A stretch of 64,000 nt of DNA from Microcebus murinus (taxonomy: Eukaryota > Chordata > Mammalia > Primates > Cheirogaleidae), in NCBI RefSeq assembly GCF_040939455.1, contig NC_134129.1:21714001-21778000 (forward strand), written 5' to 3'. Within the stretch, counting starts at the first letter, position 1; every line of letters starts with the position of its first letter. Below the pieces are notes generated by a model. That model was given only the letters and a program-made list of their open reading frames with translations, had not been told where the DNA came from and did not search any database. Position numbers and translations under genes: made by a program. Below, one piece after another: positions 1 to 12,667 of this stretch.

Positions 1-290
1 CCTAAGGAGGCAGGTGGCACATTCGAATTGGGGACAGGGCGGACAGGGCCACAAAGGGTGGCTCAGGTTCCTGGGGCTGCAGCAGTGTGGGGTGGGGGCT
101 CTATAGAAAGGGTCACCCGGCAGGGAGGGAGCCAGCCCCTCCTTCCTTCCGGCCAGAGCCACCTGGGATCCTATGGGGGAGACAGCCTCTTGCAAAACGG
201 TCAGCCACCCGGGACAGGCGGCAGGTGGAGGTGTGCAGGGGCAGGTGGCAGAGACCCACCTGAGGGGGCGCCTCAAGACTTTTATCTGAG
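1..290. other. Unique GC-rich intronic DNA
   Basis: No repeat or exon signal recognised; two overlapping short frames have no family likeness. Confidence 0.5.
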
Positions 291-628
291 GCAGGTCGAG
301 GTAGCTCACGAGGCATGTCATCCTGGCACTCTGGGAGGCCGAGGCGGGAGGATCGCTCAAGGTCAGGAGTTCGAAACCAGCCTGAGCAAGAGCGAGAACC
401 CTGTCTCTACTAAAAATAGAAAGAAATTCTATCTTGGCCATTCTAAATTGTAATCGGACAAGTAAAAATACATAGAAAAAATTAGCCGGGCATGGTGGCA
501 CATGCCTGTAGTCCCAGCTACTCGGGAGGCTGAGGCAGGAGGAACGCTTGAGCCCAGGAGTTGGAGGTGGCTGTGAGCTAGGCTGATGCCACTGCACTCT
601 AGCCCAGGTGACAGAGTGAAAAAAAAAA
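291..628 (+). mobile_element. Alu
   Basis: Dimeric Alu with decayed 5' end. Target duplication GACTTTTATCTGAG before and GATTTTTATCTGAG after the A-tail. Confidence 0.9.
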
Positions 629-1148
629 GAGATTTTTATCTGAGCGCCGACTCCCTGCCCCTCACCGCTCCCCTGGCACCCGGCAGACTCTCACAAGCCC
701 CAGTCTCCTCTGCCGTTCTGTGACTGCTTTTCTGACTAGACCAGAGGAGCCTTTAGCTGTGAAATGTGAGCACAGTTCTTACTCTTTCTGCGGCCTCTGA
801 CTCCATTACAGAAGCCATACGGGGAAGGGGGTGTTTGCACCCCACATCCTGTTTGCCATTCCCAATAAAAAAAAAAACAAAAAACAAATTCAGAGCACAT
901 GTGTGTTCCTGATGGTAGAGTTAAACTTTTTATTTCTTAAAAAACTATCAATGTATAGTTGGACACAGATGGAAAAGTACTGAGGGGGGGAAATTAAAAA
1001 CCTTGGGGAGCTGTATTCCGTTTTGGCTATTCTGGTTAAAAACAAAGCGAGCATTGAGCCTTAGTCACTTCGGTCCAACTGGTTTCTATTTTCCACCGTT
1101 GGGCATATTAAAACTGTGACCAGACAGAAGTACCATTCAGCAGACTGC

Positions 1149-1482
1149 TTTATTTATTTATTTAGAGACAGAGTCTCGCTCTGTTGCCCGGCCTAGAGTG
1201 CCGTGGCGTCAGCCTTGCTCACAGCAACCTCAAACTCCTGGGCTCCAGTGATCCTCCTGCCTCAGCCTCCCGAGTAGCTGGGACTACAGGCATGCGCCAC
1301 CACGCCCAGCTAATTTTTTCTCTATATATTTTTAGTTGTCCCGATGATTTCTTTCTATTTTTTTAGTAGAGACGGGTTCTCGCTCTTGCGCAGGCTGGTC
1401 TCGAACTCCTGAGCTCAAATGATCCTCTCGCCTCGGCCTCCCAGAGTGCTGGGGTGACAGCCGAGAGCCACCGCGCCCGGCC
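1149..1482 (-). mobile_element. Alu
   Basis: Reverse Alu flanked by CAGCAGACTGCTT and CAGCAAACTGCTT; its tail is (TTTA)n. Confidence 0.93.
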
Positions 1483-1632
1483 AGCAAACTGCTTCTTTCA
1501 GCAACTTCTGTGATATCGTTAGTACACTGGGAGCCTTTGGTTTGCTTTCAGGGCCGGCAGTCAACACCCTGAATTAGCCACCATCCGTGCAAAGTTGGGA
1601 GGTTTGTATTTCATACAAGGGCCAGAGGTGAA

Positions 1633-1974
1633 TTTTTTTTTTTTTTTTTTTTTTTTGAGACAGAGTCTCGCTTTGTTGCCCAGGCTAGAGTGAGTGCCGT
1701 GGCGTCAGCCTAGCTCACAGCAACCTCAATCTCCTGGGCTCAAGTGATCCTCCTGCCTCAGCCTCCCGAGTAGCTGGGACTACAGGCATGTGCCACCATG
1801 CCCGGCTAATTTTTTCTATAGATATATCAGTTGGCCAATTAATTTCTTTCTATTTATAGTAGCGACTGCGTCTCGCTCTTGCTCAGGCTGCTCTTGAACT
1901 CCTGACCTCGAGCAATCCGACCCCCTCAGCCTCCCAGAGAGCTAGGATTACAGGCGTGAGCCACTGCGCCTGGC
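1633..1974 (-). mobile_element. Alu
   Basis: Reverse Alu between CCAGAGGTGAATTTT and CCAGAGGTAAATTTT. Confidence 0.93.
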
Positions 1975-2026
1975 CCAGAGGTAAATTTTTTAAATGATTT
2001 GATCTTTTAAAAATATTTGACTTTTC

Positions 2027-2370
2027 GGCTGGGTGAGGTGACTGACGCCAGTCATCCTAGCACTCTGGGAGGCCGAGGCGGGTGGGGATAGCTCAACGTC
2101 ACGAGTTCGAAAGCAGCCTGAGCAAGAACGAGACCCCTGTCTCTACTAAAAATAGAAAGAAATTAGCAAGAGAACTAAAAATATATATAGAAAAAATTAG
2201 CCGGGCGTGGTGGCGCATGCCTGTAGTCCCAGCTACCTGGGAGGCTGAGGCAGGAGGATCGCTTGAGCCCAGGAGTTGGAGGTTGCTGTGAGCGAGGCTG
2301 ATGCCACGGCACTCTAGCCTGGGCAACAAAGTGAGACTCTGTCTCAAAAAATAAAATAAATAAATAAAAG
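2027..2370 (+). mobile_element. Alu
   Basis: Forward Alu between ATATTTGACTTTTC and ATATTCGACTTTTC; A-tail has become (AATA)n. Confidence 0.92.
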
Positions 2371-2735
2371 ATATTCGACTTTTCATTTCAGTGAAATCCT
2401 GAGAATGCAAGGTGCTAACGACGGAATGGTTCACGTGGCCGACAGGTCTATGGAAAGAGAAATAGGCAGAATCTGACTTTAGGGCTTCCTTTGTAGAGGG
2501 TGGTGCCTGTAAGATCTACCCAAGTTGCATCAAGGGTAAAACTCATTTTTCTCCCCCATGTTTTCTGGGATCTGGCTGAAAACCAAGAAGTGTAGCACAG
2601 GCCTGACTGAAGACCCCCTGGGGAAAAGAAAACCCTTTTCTATTTATGGTTCTCAGCCATGTTGCAAAACGTAAAACATTACTTATTTTATTTGAAGGTC
2701 AAAAAAAAAAAAAGTCGCCTTGAGTTTCCCATAAG

Positions 2736-3045
2736 TTTTTTTTTTTCTTTTCTTTTTTTAAGACAGAGTCTCACTCTGTTTCCCAGGCTAGAGTGCCATG
2801 GCCTCTAGCCATGTGGCTAGAGCGATCCTCCTGCCTCAGCCTCCCGGGTAGCTGGGACTACAAGCATGCGGCCACCATGCCCGGCTAATTCTTTCTATAT
2901 ATATTTTTAGTTGGCCAATTAATTTCTTTCTATTTTTAATAGAGATGAAGTCTCGCTCTTGCTCAGGCTGGTTTCGAACTCCTGACCTCGAGGGATCTGC
3001 CTCCCAGAGTGCTGGGATTACAGGCGTGAGCCACTGCACCCAGCC
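2736..3045 (-). mobile_element. Alu, internally shortened
   Basis: Reverse Alu whose right arm lacks the usual CAGCAACCTCAA block near 2805-2825. Target duplication not obvious. Confidence 0.85.
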
Positions 3046-3230
3046 AAGTCACAGTGTTTTTATGAGGCTAAGTCACACCATGCACCACCAACAGTAAAAC
3101 ACTCTAATACTTTTGCTTACGATTATTGTTAGTATTTTGACATGGCATCTGTTAAAGATTTACGAGCTCATGATGCTTGATATCATATCTGTGGTTTTCT
3201 AGGAGTCTGATCCAAAGAAGAATTCCTGGA

Positions 3231-3886
3231 CCACAACTGGTGGCTCACGCCTGTAATCCCAGCACTCTGGGAGGCCGAGGCGGGCGGATCGATGGAGGTC
3301 AGGAGTTCGAAACCAGCCTGAGCAAGAGCGAGACCCCGTCTCTACTATAAATAGAAAGAAATTCATTGGCCAACTAATACATATATATAAAAAATTAGCC
3401 GGGCATAGTGGTGCATGCCTGTAGTCCCAGCTACTCGGGAGGCTGAGGTGGGAGGATTGCTCAAGGTCTGGAGTTTGAAACCAGCCTGAGTAAGAGCGGG
3501 ACCCTGTCTCTACCAAAAATAGAAAGAAAATAGCCAGACAACTAAAAACATATAGAGGCTGGGCTCGGTGGCTCACGCCTGTAATCCTAGCACTCTGGGA
3601 GGCCAAGTGGGTGGAGAGCTTGAGGTCAGGAGTTCGAAACTAGCTTGAGCAAGAGCGAGACCCCGTTTCTACTATAAATAGAAAGAAATTAATTGGCCAA
3701 TTAATATATATAGAAAAAATGAGCCGGGCATGGTGGCTCGTGCCTGTAGTCCCTGCTACTCGGGAGGCTGAGGCAGGAGGATCGCTTGAGCCCAGGAGTT
3801 TGAGGTTGCTGTGAGCGAGGCTGACGCCATGGCACTCACTCTAGTCTGGGCAACAAAGCGAGACTCTGTCTCAAAAAAAAAAAAAG
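3231..3886 (+). mobile_element. Multi-armed Alu (extra left arm) with one target duplication
   Basis: Arms run: left arm, short linker, a second left-arm-like segment (GGTCTGGAGTTTGAAACCAG), then a further complete Alu from 3555. AAAGAAGAATTCCTG flanks the entire 656 bp on both sides, so it behaves as one locus altered by recombination or nested insertion. Confidence 0.85.
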
Positions 3887-4029
3887 AAGAAGAAGAATTC
3901 CTGTCGCTCACGGTGATTTATGAGGTTAGCTCGAAGTAGGAAGGTTTCTAAATCCACAAGGGCAGTGTAAGGTCATTTGTTACAGAGGATCAATCTCTGG
4001 ACAAGGTGTGTGAAAGGCCAGGTTCCCTT

Positions 4030-4031
<2 letters not shown>

Positions 4032-4060
<29 letters not shown>

Positions 4061-4379
4061 GAGACAGAGTCTCACTTTGTTACTCAGGCTAGAGTGAGTG
4101 CCGTGGTGTCAGCCTAGCTCACAGCAACCTCCAACTCCTGGGCTCAAGTGATCCTTCTGCCTCAGCCTCCCGAGTAGCTGGGACTACAGGCATGCACTAC
4201 CATGCCCGGCTAATTTTTTATATATATATATCAGTTGGCCAATTAATTTCTTTCTATTTATAGTAGAGACGGGGTCTCGCTCTTGCTCAGGCTGGTTTTG
4301 AACTCCTGACCTCTAGCAATCCTCCCGCCTCGGCCTCCCAGAGAGCTAGGATTACAGGCGTGAGCCACCGCGCCCGGCC
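4032..4379 (-). mobile_element. Alu
   Basis: Reverse Alu between two copies of CCAGGTTCCCTTC; poly-T of about 30 suggests a young insertion. Confidence 0.93.
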
Positions 4380-4384
4380 AGGTT

Positions 4385-5040
4385 CCCTTCTTTAAGGGGA
4401 GTCCCGTGCAGGGTGGTGAAGAATGCCAACATATACAGGTAGACGCCTCAAGCTCCGGGTTCGAGATTGTCTATACAACTTGGGCATTGGGAGCTGTGAT
4501 TTTTCTGCAAGCTCAAATCTGTAACTTTGAATTTTTCCGGAGAAAGAACTGAGCCTGACTTATCTCCCCACTCATCAATATCATCATTTAAAAAAATTGT
4601 TCAGTACTTCCCTCACGTTTAGTGCTTTGCCAGTGCTTTTTTTTTTTTTTTCTTTTCTATGGAACTTCTTAGAGCCTTTCTGAGGCTGACTTGGAGGAGC
4701 AGGAGGAGGTGTGGTTAGCCCCTTCCTGGGCTTGTTAATTAAAACACAGTGAATTAAGCTGGAGAATTTGCAGCCTGAAACATGTTAGTAGTGTTCTGTG
4801 AGGGGAGGAAGAGGAAATGTCTGAGGTTGAGTTTAAAGAAACACCTTGCCACGATTCAGCTCAGCTGAACCGATCCCAGTTCGAATTCATTCCCCATCTG
4901 TGCTTGCTAAGGCATTGTTGCCTCCTTTGTTGAAACTGACTGCACCGGTGTTTGCAATCGGGGTAAGAGGTAGCTTATGAGCCAGTCAAGAAAACCAACC
5001 TCGTGGTCAAGCCTCTTAAAAAAAAAAAAAAAAAAAAAAG
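4385..5040. other. Unique intronic DNA
   Basis: Holds two homopolymer runs (T at 4638-4650, A at 5018-5038) and nothing else recognised. Confidence 0.5.
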
Positions 5041-5045
5041 ACCTA

Positions 5046-5200
5046 GCTTTTTAGAACACTTTTAGATTTATAGAAAAATTAAGAATATGGCACAAATTAT
5101 CCATATACCTTCTCACCGACTTTCCCCTTTTATTGACATCTTAGATCAGTACGGCACATTTTTTAAAATAATTAATGAAGCAACATTAAGGTTGTTAACT
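5046..5200. repeat. Probable ancient L1 3' fragment
   Basis: TAGAAAAATTAAGAATATGG..TTATCCATATACCTTCTCACC..ATTGACATCTTAGATCAG is typical of old L1 3' ends; strand not assigned. Confidence 0.4.
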
Positions 5201-5257
5201 AAAGTCTGTAGTTTGCTCAGATTTCCTTAGTTTTGAGCTGGGTCAAAAAGATCCTTT

Positions 5258-5589
<332 letters not shown>

Positions 5590-5725
5590 TAAAAATGATC
5601 CTTTTTCACTCACCTCTCTACCCCGCCCCATAGAGCAGTTGGTGCCTGACACACAGTGACTCTGCAAGAGATTCGCCGAATGAACAAATAAGAGGCTCGG
5701 CCCATTCTTGAGTTCTTATGAAGTG

Positions 5726-6389
5726 CCGTGTTTCCCCCAAAATAAGACCTCCCCATAAAACGAGCCCCAGCAGGATGTCTAAGCATGTGCGTAATAGAAG
5801 CCCCACCCCGAAAATCAGCCCTAGTGACGGGCGTGGCTATGAAAATCAGCCCTAGTGATGGGCGTGGCTAGGAAAATCAGCCCTAGTGGTGGGCGTGGTT
5901 ATGAAAATCAGCCCTAGTGGGGGCGTGGCTATGAAAATCAGCCCTAGAGATGGGCGTGGCTATGAAAATCAGCCCTAGTGGGGGCGTGGCTATGAAAATC
6001 AGCCCTAGTGGTGAGCGTGGCTATGAAAATCAGCCCTAGTGATGGGCGTGGCTGCGCAGCGCATCTGCACAACCCATGCGTGTCGTGGCGGAGCGGGAAA
6101 GAACATGAGCAGCCCTTCTCATCCGCCCCGTGAGAGCTCTAGTGCTCCACAGGAGAGATCGGGGCCAGTGGTTCTAAAGGAAATAGAGTCGCAAGACATT
6201 CGGGATGGGATTCGGGGTCTGGAGAGTGAGGATGATGTTCCAGAAGAAGAGGACTTCACTCTATTCGAATCAATGTAGATGGTTGTACCGTACTTAAAAA
6301 AAATAGCACATGCCCTGAAAATAAGCCCTGGGGTGTCTTCTTGAGGAAAAATGAATGTGAGACCCTGTCTTATTTTCGGGGAAACACGG
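5726..6389 (+). mobile_element. TA-target MITE, copy 1 (core A, 8 satellite units)
   Basis: It starts CCGTGTTTCCCCC and ends GGGGAAACACGG as inverted repeats. Between them are about eight ~31-bp units of the form GCGTGGCTATGAAAATCAGCCCTAGTG, then the core with an open frame at 6039-6278 ending in EEEDFTLFESM, then the common right end. Flanks are TG on both sides rather than the usual TA. Confidence 0.9.
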
Positions 6390-6459
6390 TGACAGGGAAG
6401 GACAGGCACACAAGCGCTTAGGGATTCAGGTGGGCTGAGCAGGAGTGAGCCCTGCTGCT

Positions 6460-6630
6460 GCCAGTCACAGACCCTGTGACCTGGGCCTGTCACCCAGCCT
6501 CTCCACCTGCTTCCTCACCTGTGAAAAGAGGACAGTTAATGGTTCTCACCTCCCTGAGGTGGGAGCACAGTGAGGATTAAATGAAAGAGTGCACGGGAGG
6601 GCGTCTCTAGACTCAGGCCTCACACGTGGG
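6460..6630 (+). repeat. MIR SINE, diverged
   Basis: CTTCCTCACCTGTGAAAAG and AGTGAGGATTAAATGAAAG mark a forward MIR just right of MITE copy 1. Confidence 0.65.
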
Positions 6631-6771
6631 GAGCTCCCAGCAAGTGTCGGCTACAATTTTTCCACGCAGGACAGAACGGGATCGCCGCGGGGAGAGGTGC
6701 GGCTAGTCCTGGGGGTCAGCACTGAGGAGGCGGCCCACGGCTCGGAGAGTGAGTCGGAATAATTTCCTACT

Positions 6772-7093
6772 GGCCAGGCACGGTGGCTCCCGCCTGCCAT
6801 CCTAGCACTCTGGGAGGCCAAGGTGGGAGGATCGCTCAAGGTCAGGAGTTCAAAACCAGCCTGAGCAAGAGTGAGACCCCGTCTCTACTAAAAATAGAAA
6901 GAAATTAATTGGCCAACTTAAAACATATATAGAAAAAATTAGCCGGGCATGGTGGCGCATGCCTGTAGTCCCAGCTACTCGGGAGGCTGAGGCAGGAGGA
7001 TCGCTTGAGCCCAGGAGTCTGAGGTTGCTGTGAGCGAGGCTGACGCCACGGCACTCACTCTAGCCTGGGCGACAGAGTGAGCTTCTGTCTCAA
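6772..7093 (+). mobile_element. Alu
   Basis: Forward Alu whose tail became a tetranucleotide microsatellite (7094-7166). Confidence 0.9.
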
Positions 7094-7166
7094 ATAAATG
7101 AATGAATGAATGAATGAATGAATGAATGAATAAATAAATAAATAAATAAATAAAAATAAATAAAAA
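7094..7166. repeat. (TGAA)n/(TAAA)n microsatellite from an Alu tail
   Basis: Consecutive TGAA units pass into TAAA units directly after the Alu at 6772-7093. Confidence 0.93.
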
Positions 7167-7985
7167 GACTGTAATCCGGAGTCCACTGGAACTCCACGGA
7201 ATGAGGGTCGGATGCTTCGGTGATGTTTTCTTGCAGATGTGCACTTCTGATTGCCTTTTCCTAATGATCTCTCCTCGTTATGCTTTGGAAGTGGGGCTCC
7301 TCTGAGCCTCGTTTCTTTCCGCCTCACCCTGCATGTGCCCGGGGAGCTCTGCTTTAACTCACTTCGCTTTGCCTCGTTTCGGAGCCCGGCCCACCCCACC
7401 TCTCGTGGGAGAAGAGCAGGTCCTTCTTAGTTCCAGGTTTCATGTGTTTCTCTTGACCCCCTTGGAAAAGACTCCGTGTGGTGCCTGTTTTTTCTTAAAG
7501 TCCTTAATTCGGCTTGCCTTTGATTGTGTTTTAGCTGAATGGACGCTTTTTCTTTCTTTTAAGGAAAAGCAACCTGAGGGGAAAAAACATTACTCGTGAT
7601 GGTGACTGCTTGTTAAAGATAATTGCTGTTTTATGTTAATGTGCGTGTTAAAATGAGAAGATAGGGAATTGCTAAATTCACCAACCTGTTATCTCTAAAG
7701 TCTAGTCTTTTTTAAGTATATTTGTTGCTTAAATAAAGATATAGCCATGCAGAATGGAAATGTCCAAATATACAGGGTTGGTTTTTTTTTTTTCGTGTGT
7801 ACATATATATAGCATTTAAAATTATTATTTCCGTCAGCAAGAGTCATTGTAGTATACTTGGAAATTATAGAAAAGCAGAAAAAAGAAAGCCAGAGACAAC
7901 CGGCATTCGTTGTGTGAAATTTTTATGTCTAGGCAATTTAGTCTACACGTTATGTCTCTTTAAATGGGCATAATTTCACCGTAAC
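7167..7985. other. Unique intronic DNA
   Basis: No exon seen. 7815-7930 is AT-rich and may be a worn L1 piece. Confidence 0.45.
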
Positions 7986-7987
7986 TA

Positions 7988-8689
7988 CCGTGTTTCCCCG
8001 AAAATAGGACCTTCCCATAAAATGAGCCCTAGCAGGATTTCTAAGCATGTGCGTGCGCAATAGAAGCCCTACTCCGAAAATAAACCCCAGTGACGGGCGT
8101 GGCTATGAAAATCAGCCCTAGTGATGGGCGTGGCTATGAAAATCAGCCCCAGTGATGGGCGTGGCTGTGAAAATCAGCCCTAGTGAGGGGCGTGGCTATG
8201 AAAATCAGCCCTGGTGATGGGCGTGGCTATGAAAATCAGCCCTAGTGACAGGCGTGGCTATGAAAATCAGCCCTAGTGATGGGCGTGGCTATGAAAATCA
8301 GCCCCGGTGGTGGGCGTGGCTATGAAAATCAGCCCTAGTGACGGGCGTGGCTGCGCAGCTCATCTGCACAACCCATGCGTGTCATCGCGGAGCGGGAAAG
8401 AACACGAGCAGCCCTTCTCATCCGCCCCGTGAGAGCTCTAGTGCTCCACAGGAGAGATCGGGGCCAGTGGTTCTAAAGGAAACAGAGTTGCAAGACATTC
8501 AGGATGGGATTTGGGGTTTGGAGAGTGAGGATGATGTTTCAGAAGAAGACGACTTCACTCTATTTGAATCAATGGAGATGGTTGTACCGTACTTAAAAAA
8601 AAATAACACATGCCCTGAAAATAAGCCCTAGGGTGTCTTCTTGAGGAAAAATAAATATAAGGCCCCGCCTTATTTTCGGGGAAACAGGG
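7988..8689 (+). mobile_element. TA-target MITE, copy 2 (core A, 9 satellite units; longest uninterrupted)
   Basis: Flanked by TA on both sides. It has the highest number of satellite units seen here (about nine) before the GCGCAGCTCATCTGC start of the core. The core frame 8338-8631 is open (97 codons) and carries SEDDVSEEDDFTLFESM. Confidence 0.92.
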
Positions 8690-8691
8690 TA

Positions 8692-9969
8692 GTATTGGAG
8701 CACTCCCTTGCTCTTTGGCCTCGGGAGATGTGCTAGACTTACCTTGTACTTTCTTTGTCTGAAACCTACTATTTGTCCTGAACCCAACTACTTCTCCAGT
8801 GAACTAAGGTATTTAGAAACCAAGGTCTGGGTACCAGGGCTTTTCTTTAAAAATGCACCTAGTTCAGAAAAAGTCAAAAGTCATGAATCATTTGTTTAAA
8901 TCTCCTCCCCCCCCTCCCCCGGCCCCCCAAAGATTATTCTCGTGTTGGCATCGCGAGTTTAGATGTGGGAAGGATAGAACGAATGACAGGAGGCAGCCAT
9001 CCAAAGCGAAGGTCTTTGGGTTTGACAACAGGGAGGGCAGAGGAATGCAAAAAGACAAGTGACATAGTGCTAAAGACCCATTTAGATCATGCTGGAATTC
9101 TGCCCCGGGACTGACTAGAGAGCCTGAGGAAATACTTTCTGCTTTTTTTTTTTCCTAGGTAGAGTCTGTAAATTGGTTGCTCTTTTTAATATCAGGTAAT
9201 GGGAAGAGAATGTATTCCCCTTGGCTATATATACATAGGCTGATTCTTAAAGCAATTTAAGAAAGACAGTTTCCATACCAAGTTCCTAAGTACTCTGTAT
9301 TTTCAGAGGCGGGGCGAGGCATGTGTACATGGATGCCTTTTTCAGCCCATGTCCTTTACATATTAAAATCCATCGTTTTCATTTTGAATACTCAAACAAT
9401 TGCGTACAGCCTCTGAATCTGTTTGCTGATTATGTTTGGATTGTCAATTATGAAAGGTGCATTTTAGGCAGCATCTTGTGAGACAGAAAACAAGAACTTC
9501 AAAGTTATTTTCCGACCTAATTGGCGCGCATTTGAGTCTCTGAGGAGGATCTTGACCTTGAACTCGCTGCTTTTTCTAGAGCTCAGTATCTCTTCTGTGC
9601 TCTTTTTTCTATATAACAGCATAATTAAAATATTTATTTTGCCTTTTCTAGTCATTAAAACAAAACAAAACATGAAGCCAAGTCATTTGGTAGGGGATCT
9701 ATGAAAATGCTTAAAAATACAAAACCAAATTTGAAACATAAGGGTTTTGATTTTGTTTTTGCTCTATGTCAGCATTTTTGGAATAAGAAAACCCCAAAAC
9801 TGAAAAAAAAAAAAAAAAGACTGCTTACTATATCTATGCATTGCACAGCAGGGATATGATTGTTATTCGGATATGAACACTGAATGTTAAAAATGATTTA
9901 TAATTTTATGAAACAAAAGCACCTACCCACATGCACAGGCAACCACTAACTTTGAATCTTCAGCACGTT
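8692..9969. other. Unique intronic DNA with a C-rich run
   Basis: Only feature of note is a block of C-runs at 8903-8930 capable of quadruplex formation on the minus strand. Confidence 0.45.
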
Positions 9970-10297
9970 CTTTTTTTTTTTTTTTTTGAGACAGAGTCTT
10001 ACTCTGTTGCCTGGGCTAGAGTGCCATGGCGTCAGCCTAGCTCACAGCGACCTCAAACTCCTGGGCTCAAGCGATCCTCCTGCCTCAGCCTCCCTGGTAG
10101 CTGGGACTACAGGCACACACCACCATGCCCGGTTATTTTTTTCTATTTTTAGTTGTTTTGCTAATTTATTTCTATTTATAGTAGAGATGGGGTCTCGTTC
10201 TTGCTCAGGCTGGTTTCCAACTCCCGACCTTGAGTGATCCGCCCGCCTCGGCCTCCCAGGGTGCTGGAATAACAGGCGTGAGCCACCGCGCCCAGCC
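9970..10297 (-). mobile_element. Alu
   Basis: Reverse dimeric Alu with shortened middle linker (TTAGTTGTTTTGC). No clear target duplication. Confidence 0.92.
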
Positions 10298-10938
10298 CGG
10301 GAAAATTTTAACATGGCTAAGTTCTTTTCGAGGTTATAAAGATCAATGTCTCTTTTCTTACTTTCTATTTTAAACTTCCCAAATTTAGAAGTCCATCCCC
10401 GTGCAGGAGTCCACCCCTCCTTGTATTTGTTTCATCTTCATCTTGTTTGAAAGGAGCTTTATTTAGAACACAGTTTCCTTATTCAGAATGAAATCTCTCT
10501 CAGACTTTAAGGCAGCTTAGATACAATTATATAATTAAAACATCTCTCGTCTGGATTTTACTAAATTTGTGACTGTTTTCACCGGGTAAAGCAAATTATA
10601 TTTTAGCTTCTGCAATGAATTTAAATACTTTAAACATCCCTGTTGGGACTGTATTTGCCCTTGCATTATGAGAGAGAAAATCATTTTCAAACATTTGGCC
10701 TCACGACTGGACCTATCAATACTTGTGATTGATGCCGAAACTTCTGATATTTCTTCTTATGGGCCTCTGTTCTACTGGTTGGGTCCATATGTGAATTAAA
10801 GACGGGGCTAGTAAAAAGAGGATTTTCCCACTAAGTAAAAAATGTTAAGAAAATAAAATTTACTGTTTTAATTCTCTCTGTAATTAGCAGCTTTTCAAAT
10901 GTTGGGATTTCTTTTCCTTCCTTTTTTCTACATATAGA
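10298..10938. other. Unique AT-rich intronic DNA
   Basis: Nothing recognised. Confidence 0.45.
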
Positions 10939-10940
10939 TA

Positions 10941-11426
10941 CCGTGTTTCCCTGAAAATAAGTTTTCCCATAAAATAAGCCCTAGCAGGATTTCTAAGCAT
11001 TTGCACAATATAAGCCCCACCCCAAAAATCAGCCCTAGTGACGGGCGTGGCTATGAAAATCAGCCCTAGTGAGGGGCGTGACTGCGCAGCGCATCTGCAC
11101 AACCCATGCCTGTCATCGCGGACCGGGAAAGAACACGAGCAGCCCTTCTCATCCGCCCCGTGAGAGCTCTAGTGCTCCACAGGAGAGATCGGGGCCAGTG
11201 GTTCTAAAGGAAATAGAGTTGCAAGACATTCAGGATGGGATTCGGGGTCTGGAGAGTGAGGATGATGTTCCAAAAGAAGAGGACTTCACTCTATTTGAAT
11301 CAATGGAGATGGTTGTACCGTCCTTAAAAAAAAAAAAAAATAACACATTCCCTGAAAATAAGCCCTAGGGTGTCTTCTGGAGGAAAAATAAATGTAAGAC
11401 CCTGTCTTATTTTCAGGGAAACACGG
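10941..11426 (+). mobile_element. TA-target MITE, copy 3 (core A, 2 satellite units)
   Basis: Perfect TA flanks and both inverted repeats (CCGTGTTTCCCTGAAAATAA and its complement). Only two satellite units. The open frame 11069-11368 contains SEDDVPKEEDFTLFESM. An A-rich run near 11325 is expanded. Confidence 0.92.
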
Positions 11427-11428
11427 TA

Positions 11429-12340
11429 CTAGGATGACATTGAGCTGCTACTTTATAATCTGTTTTACAGTCTGAACACGGCTTAAGAATATCTGTCCAA
11501 CTTAGTAAATATTCAGCAGACTTTTTAAAAAAAACTATTCATTGTTGTCTTGTAGTCACGTATTAATCTTAAAGAAAATCTTTTGTGTTGTAGTTGTTCT
11601 TGCATCTTGGAAGGGTGTTTGGAAAAGGGTTACATTGGAAGCCACCAATCCGTCCCCAGAAAGGGAATGAAAAGGTGGAAAGATTAATTCTCCGGGCTCC
11701 AGGATCTAGGTATTTGCAGTGCTGTTTAGATTGCAAACATAGCAACCTCAGAAAACGAGCTACTTAAACTGCCTTGCAAAGAATGTAACATTTCTTTAAA
11801 ATGTAATATAGTCTCCAGTGAAATATTTTCCTTCCATTATACCAAAGTATTCCCTTTGGGGATACATTGTGGTATTGTTGTAAAAGTTATGTTTCCATTT
11901 TGTAGCGGCAAGGAATCTGTAAGGACTTTTGTGTATAATGATAAGCTAAAGACAGCCCCTGTGTTACTATTAGAACGTGACAAAAAGATCTCTGCTTACT
12001 AACACTGATGTTGTGAGTGAATATTTATATGCACAGAAAGACGTTCACAATTTATCCTTAAGTTTAAAAAAGAAGAAGAAGAAGAAGGTGGTTATAATGC
12101 AGAGGTATGATGCACATAAATCTAGTCCTGAAGAACTAGTTAGTTGGAAGTTAACTTGACGGAATGGGAAGAGGGTTCGTCCTTTCTGAAGTTTATTAGT
12201 CATGAGAGACTTTTCCGACAGCACTTTGAAAACGAGAAGGGATTCTTAAATGTATTATTGGTGGTTTCTTTTTGGGAAAGCAAACACACAGTTTTATAGA
12301 ACATTCAGAAATCTAAACAACCTCCAGACTTCTTTTCTAC
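11429..12340. other. Unique AT-rich intronic DNA
   Basis: A short (GAA)n run at 12069-12085; no exon signal recognised. Confidence 0.45.
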
Positions 12341-12667
12341 TTTTTTTTTTTTTGAGACACAATCTTACTCTGTTGCCCGGGCTGGAGTGCCGTGGCGTCA
12401 GCCTCGCTCACAGCAACCTCCAACTCCTGGGCTTAAGCGATCCTCCTGCCTCAGCCTCCCGAGTAGCTGGGACTACAGGCATGCGCCACCGTGCCCGGCT
12501 AATTTTTTCTATATGTTTTTAGTTGTCTGGCTAATTTATTTCTATTTATAGTAGAGACAGGGTCTCGCTCTTGCTCAGGCTGGTTTCGAACTCCTGACCT
12601 TGAGCGATCCTCCCGCCTCGGCCTCCCAGAGTGCTAGGATTACAGATGTGGGCCATCCTGCCAGGCC
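12341..12667 (-). mobile_element. Alu
   Basis: Reverse Alu flanked by ACTTCTTTTCTAC and ACTTCTTTTCAAC. Confidence 0.92.

Noticed and set aside
2099..2434. Recurring frames with phrases such as [27 protein letters not shown]
   Set aside because: These are translations of Alu elements and appear wherever an Alu lies.
4815..4860. ATGTCTGAGGTTGAG as a possible APBB2 start-codon exon
   Set aside because: Only the first four residues agree with the family start; the frame then diverges and no donor fits the required phase.
5820..6050. Regular ~31-bp repeats resembling a CRISPR array
   Set aside because: The units are contiguous with no unique spacers, lie inside a transposon and the host is a primate.
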